A stretch of 40,660 nt of DNA from Rhizobium aethiopicum (GTDB taxonomy: Bacteria > Pseudomonadota > Alphaproteobacteria > Rhizobiales > Rhizobiaceae): contig NZ_JACIFV010000038.1 in the NCBI RefSeq assembly GCF_014197535.1, positions 1-40,660 on the forward strand, in the 5' to 3' direction. The notes under the pieces are model-generated. The model saw only the letters and a program-made list of their open reading frames with translations. It was not told where the DNA came from and made no database searches. Below, piece by piece: positions 32,323-40,660 of this stretch. The position numbers and the translations under genes were made by a program. Position 1 is the first letter of the stretch. Every line of letters starts with the position of its first letter.

Positions 32323-34590
32323 ATGAGAGACCTTTCCGGCGGTCCGCGCGTGCTGCTCAGGCGGCTGCGCGAGTTGATGGCAGAGCCGCTGGAGCCGCAG
32401 GATCGTCTTGACCGGATCGTCCGCCAGATTGCCAGCAACATGGTGGCGGAAGTCTGCTCCGTCTACGTGCTGCGCGCCGACGGTGTGCTCGAACTCTATG
32501 CGACCGAAGGCCTCAACCGAGAGGCGGTGCACCTGGCGCAGCTGAAGATGGGACAGGGCCTGGTCGGCACGATTGCGGCCTCGGCGCAGCCGCTGAACCT
32601 TTCCGACGCGCAGTCGCATCCGGCCTTCCGTTACCTGCCGGAGACGGGCGAAGAAATCTACCATTCCTTCCTCGGTGTGCCGATCCTCAGGACCGGGCGC
32701 TCGCTTGGCGTTCTCGTCGTGCAGAACAAGGCGAGCCGCAACTATCGCGACGAGGAAGTGGAAGCGCTCGAAACGACGGCGATGGTGCTTGCCGAGATGA
32801 TCGCCACCGGCGAGCTCAAGAAGATCACCAAGCCCGGCCTCGAGCTCGATCTGACGCGATCGGTGACGATCGACGGCGACACCTATAATGACGGCATCGG
32901 CCTCGGCTATGTCGTCTTGCACGAGCCGCGCATCGTCGTCACCAACCTGCTGAACGAGGATACGGAGAAGGAGATCCGGCGGCTGGCGGAGGCCATGGGG
33001 TCACTGAGGATCTCGATTGACGACATGCTGTCGCGCCGTGACGTGTCGATGGAGGGCGAGCATCGCGAGGTGCTCGAAACCTATCGTATGTTTGCGCATG
33101 ACCAGGGCTGGGTGCGCAAGCTCGAGGAGGCGATCCGCAACGGCCTGACGGCCGAAGCGGCGGTCGAAAAGGTGCAGAGCGACACCAAGGCGCGGATGAT
33201 GCGCTTGACTGACCCTTATCTGCGCGAACGCATGCATGATTTCGAGGATCTGGCGAACCGATTGCTCAGGCAGTTGACGGGTTATACCGGGCGCACGACC
33301 GCCGAAGGTTTTCCCAATGACGCGATTATCCTGGCGCGGGCCATGGGAGCGGCCGAGCTGCTCGATTATCCCCGCGCCAATGTGCGCGGACTGGTGCTGG
33401 AAGAAGGGGCGGTGACAAGCCATGTGGTGATCGTCGCCCGCGCCATGGGCATTCCCGTCATCGGCCAGGCGGCGGGTGTTGTGGCGCTCGCCGAGAATGG
33501 CGATGCCGTGATCATCGACGCCGACGAAGGGCATGTGCATCTGCGGCCGATGGCCGATCATCGGCGCTCCTACGAGGAAAAAGTGCGCTTCCGCGCGAGG
33601 CGGCAGGAGCAGTTCCGGGCGTTGCGCGCGATCGAGCCGGTCACCAAGGACGGCCAGCGGATCTCGCTGATGATGAATGCCGGCCTGCTGGTCGACCTGC
33701 CGCAGCTCTCGGAATCGGGTGCGGAGGGCATCGGTCTCTTCCGCACCGAGCTGCAGTTCATGATTGCCTCGACCATGCCGAAGGCGGAAGAGCAGGAGCA
33801 GTTCTACCGCAATGTGATCAAACAGGCGGCAGGCCGCGTCGTCACCTTCCGCACGCTCGATATCGGCGGCGACAAGGTGGTGCCTTATTTCCGAGGCCAT
33901 GAGGAGGAAAATCCCGCACTCGGCTGGCGCGCGATCCGGCTGTCGCTCGACCGTCCGGGGTTGTTGCGCACCCAGCTGCGCGCCATGCTGAAGGCGTCCG
34001 CCGGCACCGAGCTGAAGCTGATGGTGCCGATGGTGACCGAGGTTTCCGAGCTGAAGATGGTGCGCGAACTCCTGCAGAAGGAAGTGCAGCATCTGTCGCG
34101 CTTCGGGCATGGACTGCCGCGCAAGCTGCAATTCGGAGCGATGCTGGAGGTGCCCGCGCTGCTCTGGCAGCTTGACGAACTGATGGAGGCGGTCGATTTC
34201 GTCTCGGTCGGCTCCAACGACCTTTTCCAGTTTTCTATGGCGGTCGATCGCGGCAATGCGCGGGTGTCCGATCGCTTCGACCCCCTCGGCAAGCCGTTTT
34301 TGCGGATCCTCCGTGATATCGTGCGCGGGGCGGATCGGAACACGACGCCAGTGACGCTTTGCGGCGAGCTTGCCGGCAAGCCGCTTTCGGCAATGGCGCT
34401 GCTCGGCATCGGCTTTCGGTCGATCTCGATGTCGCCGGCCTCGATCGGTCCGGTAAAGGCGATGCTGCTTGGGCTTGATGTCGAGGCGCTGGCGAAGGTG
34501 ATGGACGAAGTGCTGGACGATCATCGCAGCACGGTGCCGATGCGCGAGGTGCTTGCCCGCTTCGCCGAGAGCCACAATATTCCCCTTTAG
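32323..34590 (+). CDS. ptsP: Phosphoenolpyruvate-protein phosphotransferase of the nitrogen PTS (EI-Ntr)
   Basis: 755 residues. An N-terminal GAF domain (about 20-160, with QLKMGQGLVGTIAASAQPLN) is fused to enzyme I. The phosphorylated histidine is His367 in EEGAVTSHVVIVARAMG, and the PEP-binding TIM barrel carries GIGLFRTELQFM, FRTLDIGGDK, VGSNDLFQF and TLCGELAGKP. EI-Ntr phosphorylates NPr, which passes phosphate to EIIA-Ntr and controls potassium and nitrogen responses; its GAF domain senses glutamine in rhizobia and E. coli. Located between lysC and prfA, the usual rhizobial order. Confidence 0.97.
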   Translation: MRDLSGGPRVLLRRLRELMAEPLEPQDRLDRIVRQIASNMVAEVCSVYVLRADGVLELYATEGLNREAVHLAQLKMGQGLVGTIAASAQPLNLSDAQSHPAFRYLPETGEEIYHSFLGVPILRTGRSLGVLVVQNKASRNYRDEEVEALETTAMVLAEMIATGELKKITKPGLELDLTRSVTIDGDTYNDGIGLGYVVLHEPRIVVTNLLNEDTEKEIRRLAEAMGSLRISIDDMLSRRDVSMEGEHREVLETYRMFAHDQGWVRKLEEAIRNGLTAEAAVEKVQSDTKARMMRLTDPYLRERMHDFEDLANRLLRQLTGYTGRTTAEGFPNDAIILARAMGAAELLDYPRANVRGLVLEEGAVTSHVVIVARAMGIPVIGQAAGVVALAENGDAVIIDADEGHVHLRPMADHRRSYEEKVRFRARRQEQFRALRAIEPVTKDGQRISLMMNAGLLVDLPQLSESGAEGIGLFRTELQFMIASTMPKAEEQEQFYRNVIKQAAGRVVTFRTLDIGGDKVVPYFRGHEEENPALGWRAIRLSLDRPGLLRTQLRAMLKASAGTELKLMVPMVTEVSELKMVRELLQKEVQHLSRFGHGLPRKLQFGAMLEVPALLWQLDELMEAVDFVSVGSNDLFQFSMAVDRGNARVSDRFDPLGKPFLRILRDIVRGADRNTTPVTLCGELAGKPLSAMALLGIGFRSISMSPASIGPVKAMLLGLDVEALAKVMDEVLDDHRSTVPMREVLARFAESHNIPL

Positions 34591-34618
34591 AGAAATATAA
34601 GAAGAATCGGAGTGAAGG

Positions 34619-35698
34619 GTGGCGAAGCTTCCCGTTGAAAAGATGCGCGAGCTGGAACGCCGTTTCGGCGAGATCGAAGCGCGCATGTCGGCCGGCCCGG
34701 CCGCCGATGTCTATGTGAAGCTCGCGTCCGAATATTCCGAGCTGCAGCCTGTCGTGGCGAAGATCCGCGCCTATGAGAAGGCTGTCGCCGAGCTTGCCGA
34801 TCTCGAAACGCTGCTCGAGGACAAATCGGTCGATCGCGAGATGCGCGATCTTGCCGAACTCGAACTGCCCGAAGTGAAAGCGCGGATCGAGGCGCTGGAG
34901 CAGGAAATGCAGATCCTGCTTTTGCCGAAGGACGCAGCCGACGAAAAGAGCGCGATCCTGGAAATCCGCGCCGGCACCGGCGGCTCGGAAGCTGCCCTTT
35001 TTGCCGGCGATCTTTTCCGGATGTACGAGCGTTTCGCGTCGGAAAAGGGCTGGAAGGTAGAGGTGCTCTCGGCAAGCGAGGGTGAAGCCGGCGGCTACAA
35101 GGAAATCATCGCGACGATCACAGGACGGGGCGTCTTCGCCAAGTTGAAGTTCGAATCCGGCGTGCACCGTGTGCAGCGCGTGCCGGAGACCGAAGCAGGC
35201 GGGCGCATCCATACTTCGGCCGCGACGGTGGCGGTGCTGCCGGAAGCCGAGGAGATCGACATCGACATCCGGCCCGAAGATATTCGCATCGATACGATGC
35301 GGTCGTCGGGCGCCGGCGGTCAGCACGTCAATACGACCGACTCGGCGGTGCGCATCACCCATCTGCCGACCGGCATCGTCGTCACCAGCTCGGAAAAATC
35401 ACAGCATCAGAACCGCGCCAAGGCGATGCAGGTCTTGCGCTCCAGGCTTTACGACGCCGAGCGGCAGCGGGCCGATAGCGAGCGCTCGGCCGATCGCAAG
35501 AGCCAGGTCGGCTCCGGCGATCGTTCGGAACGCATCCGTACCTATAATTTCCCCCAGGGTCGCATAACGGACCATCGCATCAATCTGACGCTTTACAAGC
35601 TCGACCGGATGATGGAAGGCGAGATCGAAGAGGTCGTCGACGCATTGATGGCCGATTATCAGGCAAGCCAGCTGGCGCAACTCGGCGAACAGCAATGA
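34619..35698 (+). CDS. prfA: Peptide chain release factor 1
   Basis: 359 residues. RF1 releases the nascent protein at UAA and UAG. The GGQ motif is Gly233-Gly234-Gln235 in SSGAGGQHVNTTDSAV, the site that PrmC methylates. The GTG start at 34619 has a GGAGTGAAGG site and gives the conserved MAKLPVEKMRELERRFGEIE. The stop overlaps the prmC start by ATGA, so release factor and its methylase are translationally coupled. Confidence 0.98.
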   Translation: MAKLPVEKMRELERRFGEIEARMSAGPAADVYVKLASEYSELQPVVAKIRAYEKAVAELADLETLLEDKSVDREMRDLAELELPEVKARIEALEQEMQILLLPKDAADEKSAILEIRAGTGGSEAALFAGDLFRMYERFASEKGWKVEVLSASEGEAGGYKEIIATITGRGVFAKLKFESGVHRVQRVPETEAGGRIHTSAATVAVLPEAEEIDIDIRPEDIRIDTMRSSGAGGQHVNTTDSAVRITHLPTGIVVTSSEKSQHQNRAKAMQVLRSRLYDAERQRADSERSADRKSQVGSGDRSERIRTYNFPQGRITDHRINLTLYKLDRMMEGEIEEVVDALMADYQASQLAQLGEQQ

Positions 35699-36555
35699 GC
35701 GCTACGGTCGCCGATATGCTTGCCGAAGCGCGCCGTCGTTTCACGGAGGCAGGCATTGTCGATCCGGTGACCGATGCGCGGCTGCTTGTCGCAGGCCTTT
35801 TGAAACTGTCCTCGACGGAGCTTTTGACGCGGTCGGCCGAGAGGCTCTCTTCCGATCAGGCGGAGACGATTTCGAGGGCCTTGGAGCGGCGTCTCGGCCA
35901 TGAGCCGGTGCATCGTATTCTGGGCGAACGGGAATTCTACGGCCTGCCGCTTGGCTTGTCGGCAGAAACTTTGGAGCCGCGTCCGGATACGGAAATCCTG
36001 GTCGATACGGTGCTTCCTTATCTGAAGGACCTTGCAAAGGCGCAACGCCATCTCCATATTCTTGATATCGGAACCGGGAGTGGGGCGATATGCCTCGCGC
36101 TCTTGAGCGAGTGTCCCGAGGCGTCAGGTATCGGCAGCGACATATCGGCTGATGCACTTAGGACGGCGAAGTCAAATGCAGAAAGAAACGGGTTGCAGGA
36201 TCGTTTTCAGACCGTGCAGTCGAAATGGTTCGAGAACATCCAGGGCTCCTTTCACGCGATTGTCTCAAATCCGCCCTATATTGCCTCCAATGTCATTCAC
36301 GATCTCGCTCCCGAAGTGACGAAATTTGATCCGGTTGCAGCGCTGGATGGCGGCCCGGATGGGCTTGACGCTTACAAAGCCATAGCCAAGGATGCGGCAA
36401 GGTTCATGAGGCCCGACGGGGTTCTCGGACTGGAAATCGGCTCCGATCAGCGAAACGATGTGACGGCGATCTTCGAAGCGAAAGGCTTCAAGTGCCTCAA
36501 ATCCGTGAAAGATTATGGTCAGAACGACAGGGCGCTCGTTTTCGCGCTTGCGTAA
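35695..36555 (+). CDS. prmC: Peptide chain release factor N5-glutamine methyltransferase
   Basis: 286 residues. It methylates the glutamine of the GGQ motif in RF1 and RF2. Seen: HRILGEREFYGLPLGLSAET and LEPRPDTEILVDTVLPYL, motif I LDIGTGSGAICLALLSECPE, and the catalytic NPPY at residues 192-195 (VSNPPYIASN). The start overlaps the prfA stop. The second half uses less GC-biased codons than prfA, including AGA and TTA-like choices, but the function is clear. About 343 bases without a protein gene follow. Confidence 0.97.
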   Translation: MSATVADMLAEARRRFTEAGIVDPVTDARLLVAGLLKLSSTELLTRSAERLSSDQAETISRALERRLGHEPVHRILGEREFYGLPLGLSAETLEPRPDTEILVDTVLPYLKDLAKAQRHLHILDIGTGSGAICLALLSECPEASGIGSDISADALRTAKSNAERNGLQDRFQTVQSKWFENIQGSFHAIVSNPPYIASNVIHDLAPEVTKFDPVAALDGGPDGLDAYKAIAKDAARFMRPDGVLGLEIGSDQRNDVTAIFEAKGFKCLKSVKDYGQNDRALVFALA

Positions 36556-36898
36556 AAGGCGATAACTGCGGCATCGGGCGGGACATTATTGCTATTGCGA
36601 AGAAAAGGCTTGGATTTCCCAGGGAAGCAATATAGGTTGCGGACACGTGTTGGGCAGATAGGAATGAACGAGATTCGTTCGGTACTTGGTTTGCCTCGGG
36701 GGTCCGCTCTTTTAAACGAGAGTTTCAACGGTTGAACACGACCCAACGCGTGAATCAGTCAAACTGACTTGAGAACCAAGCGGCAGGTCGGCGCAAAGGC
36801 GCAGTATGCTCGCGGCACAAAGGTCCTGATCCGGTTTTCCGGTCATGGCGGTTCGTGCCATGTATCCATCACAAACAGAGAATTCAGGTGAACGATCT
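36556..36898 (+). ncRNA. Hairpin-rich intergenic leader before the DUF4167 gene (candidate structured RNA)
   Basis: No protein gene is supported in this 343-base gap. It holds many short inverted repeats: CTTGGTT (36685-36691) with AACCAAG (36774-36780); TTCAAC-G-GTTGAA at 36724-36736; TCAGT/ACTGA at 36755-36767; GCGC-AAAG-GCGC at 36791-36802; CCGG-TTTT-CCGG at 36831-36842; and CATGGC/GCCATG at 36844-36862. The last ends 36 bases before the DUF4167 ATG. A structured 5' leader or a separate small RNA is possible. I do not recognise a known riboswitch, and chance pairing in GC-rich DNA must be excluded. Confidence 0.35.
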
Positions 36899-37633
36899 AT
36901 GAGGCCAGGACAGCAAAATAAGCGCGGTCGAGGGCGTGGTAACAACAATAACAATGGCGGCGGCGGAAATAACAATAACAACAATTTCAACCGCAAGGGC
37001 GGTAACCCGCTGACCCGGAGCTATGACAGCTCCGGCCCCGATGTGAAGATTCGCGGTACTGCACAGCATATCGCCGAGAAATATGCGCAGCTTGCCCGTG
37101 ATGCCCAGAGCTCCGGCGACCGCGTGATAGCCGAGAATTATCTTCAGCACGCCGAACATTACAATCGCATCATCGCCAGCGCTCAGGCGCAGATGCAGGA
37201 GCGGTTCCAGCGCGACGATCGCAGCGACTACAATGACCGCGACGCGGCGGATCGCGACAGCGACGACATCGATACCAGCGACAATGATGGCGACGATGTC
37301 GTCGTCGTCCAGCCGCCGCAGAGCAGGCAGCATCAGCCGCAGGCACAGTCAAAGCCAGCGCCGGCACCCGTTACGACGCCTGCCCCGGCACCCCAGCCCG
37401 AAATCATCGACGGAACCGGCCCGCAGCCGGAGATCGAAGGCATTCCCGCCGAGGTCGCCATGGACGAGGAAGGCTCTGCCGGCCAGTCACGCGAACGCCA
37501 GCCCCGTCGTCGTAGCCCCGGCAATCGTCCCCGTCGCCCGCGTCGCGGCGCAGACGGCGATGCAGCCTCCGAAGGCGAAGGCGAGGGTGCTTCCGCCGAG
37601 GCGCCGGTTCTGGCGGATGCCGCATCGGAATAA
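36899..37633 (+). CDS. DUF4167 domain protein
   Basis: 244 residues. The basic start MRPGQQNKRGRGRG leads into an Asn/Gly-rich stretch (about 15-35), then the conserved DUF4167 core (GNPLTRSYDSSGPDVKIRGT, AQHIAEKYAQLARDAQSSGD, NYLQHAEHYNRIIASAQ) at about 38-105. The remaining half is low complexity: acidic Asp-rich repeats, Pro/Gln/Ala, then Arg-rich RRRSPGNRPRRPRRG. The composition resembles RNA-binding or condensate-forming proteins; the function is unknown. It lies between prmC and clpB as in other rhizobia. The ATG at 36899 gives the conserved basic N-terminus. A strong terminator follows. Confidence 0.88.
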   Translation: MRPGQQNKRGRGRGNNNNNGGGGNNNNNNFNRKGGNPLTRSYDSSGPDVKIRGTAQHIAEKYAQLARDAQSSGDRVIAENYLQHAEHYNRIIASAQAQMQERFQRDDRSDYNDRDAADRDSDDIDTSDNDGDDVVVVQPPQSRQHQPQAQSKPAPAPVTTPAPAPQPEIIDGTGPQPEIEGIPAEVAMDEEGSAGQSRERQPRRRSPGNRPRRPRRGADGDAASEGEGEGASAEAPVLADAASE

Positions 37634-37695
37634 GGGATCTGGCCGCTCCTTTCGGGGAAAGCCAGGTGCTCATGCCATCTGTTCGAATTTCCTTG

Positions 37696-37730
37696 AAAAT
37701 CCCCGGCCTCGTGCCGGGGATTTTCGTCTT
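37696..37730 (+). terminator. Rho-independent terminator after the DUF4167 gene
   Basis: Perfect 12-base arms AAAATCCCCGGC (37696-37707) and GCCGGGGATTTT (37713-37724), loop CTCGT, followed by CGTCTT. Confidence 0.9.
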
Positions 37731-37737
37731 ATAGGCT

Positions 37738-37766
37738 CTTTAAACTCCCCAAACAGCGTACCATAT
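37738..37766 (+). promoter_or_regulatory. RpoH (sigma-32)-type heat-shock promoter of clpB
   Basis: CTTTAA at 37738-37743 and CCATAT at 37761-37766 are separated by 17 bases. This resembles the alphaproteobacterial RpoH consensus (CTTGAA, about 17 bases, CCATAT-like), with one mismatch in the -35. It lies just past the DUF4167 terminator and about 120 bases before clpB, a classic heat-shock gene. Confidence 0.6.
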
Positions 37767-37885
37767 TCTCCTCGACTGCTTCGCCCAAATCCCAGACGGG
37801 CCAAGCGCGGCCTGCCTTTTTAGGGGGTCGATCTCAATCATCGGTCTGCGCCTCGTAAGGGCAGGGCGATCAATGGAGGTAGAAT

Positions 37886-40486
<2,601 letters not shown>

Positions 40487-40507
40487 TTTGGTTTGTCGAG
40501 GAATGAG

Positions 40508-40538
40508 AAATGGCGGCTTCAGCCGCCATTTTTCGTTT
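40508..40538 (+). terminator. clpB Rho-independent terminator
   Basis: Arms AAATGGCGGC (40508-40517) and GCCGCCATTT (40522-40531) with loop TTCA, followed by TTCGTTT. It begins 21 bases after the clpB stop. Confidence 0.9.
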
Positions 40539-40628
40539 AGAGCGTGCTGCAATTTTCCGGAATCGGGGATTCGCAAATCAGCGGAAATGTGATTCCCTAT
40601 GCATGCCGGGAAAGGATGGCCGGCATGG

Positions 40629-40660
40629 ATGACGCGACCCTATTCCGCAGACCTTCGCGA
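40629..40660 (+). CDS. Start of an IS630-family transposase (runs off window)
   Basis: The last ten codons read MTRPYSADLR from the ATG at 40629; an in-frame-independent ATG at 40625 is out of this frame. IS630-type transposases begin with this kind of (M-x-x-P-Y-S-x-D-L-R) helix-turn-helix start. The 60 bases before it (GGAATCGGGGATTC..., GTGATTCCC) may include the element's end, but I cannot define it. Only the N-terminal ten residues are visible. Confidence 0.5.
   Translation, partial: MTRPYSADLR

Noticed and set aside
33001..34686. 561-residue open frame on the - strand
   Set aside because: It is antisense to ptsP and runs into prfA; His/Arg/Gln-rich composition, no recognisable motif and no ribosome site.

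Overview
This window looks like chromosomal core DNA of an alphaproteobacterium in the Rhizobiales, most likely a Rhizobium of the etli/leguminosarum type. The evidence is high GC with GC-rich third codon positions, very short intergenic gaps, a RIME-like palindromic element, an EcfG-type and an RpoH-type promoter motif, and familiar rhizobial neighbourhoods (secA / peptidyl-prolyl isomerase / argJ / GNAT / mutT; lysC / ptsP / prfA / prmC / DUF4167 / clpB; comF / grxC / nitrilase / DUF1178 / ubiG). No plasmid, phage or CRISPR module is visible. One IS630-like transposase seems to begin at the last bases.

Layout. Bases 1-3200 are leftward: the 5' part of etfB, a rhomboid protease, a PduO-type cobalamin adenosyltransferase, a small HIG1-type membrane protein and an SDR. 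Bases 3270-10740 hold a YihY/BrkB membrane protein, gluQ-RS, an AlkA-like glycosylase, an HNH endonuclease, dsbB and a yqaA-like gene, a small unknown gene, a Kef-type antiporter with a cyclic-nucleotide domain, and two small unknown genes; the first of these two is exported and sits behind a general-stress promoter motif. Bases 10940-16015 hold tRNA-Leu(CAA), an MFS transporter divergent from its probable TetR regulator, with two matching operators between them, an aldo/keto reductase and an acyl-CoA synthetase. Bases 16030-18730 hold a polysaccharide flippase followed directly by a FemAB/BioF2-like acyltransferase.

Bases 18900-25300 carry secA, a periplasmic PPIase that may be preceded by a 31-codon ORF, argJ, a GNAT enzyme and mutT. 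Bases 25500-26100 carry an unknown single-pass membrane protein and a Flp pilin. Bases 26110-30664 carry a BioC/NDUFAF5-like methyltransferase, divergent from a tight comF-grxC-nitrilase-DUF1178 run, then a decayed parDE toxin-antitoxin pair and ubiG. Bases 30959-40486 are rightward: lysC, ptsP, prfA, prmC, a DUF4167 gene with a hairpin-rich leader, and clpB behind an RpoH-like promoter.

How the genes fit together: the window is mostly housekeeping. It covers translation and termination (gluQ-RS, prfA, prmC, tRNA-Leu), secretion and envelope folding (secA, PPIase, dsbB, rhomboid), amino-acid synthesis (argJ, lysC), redox and metabolite repair (grxC, deaminated-glutathione-amidase-like nitrilase, mutT, alkA), nitrogen-PTS signalling (ptsP) and proteostasis (clpB). 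I found no clear new multi-gene system. The most interesting items are regulatory or relict: the EcfG promoter, the paired TetR operators, the etfB-side palindrome, the DUF4167 leader, the possible small ORF before the PPIase, and the degraded parDE locus.
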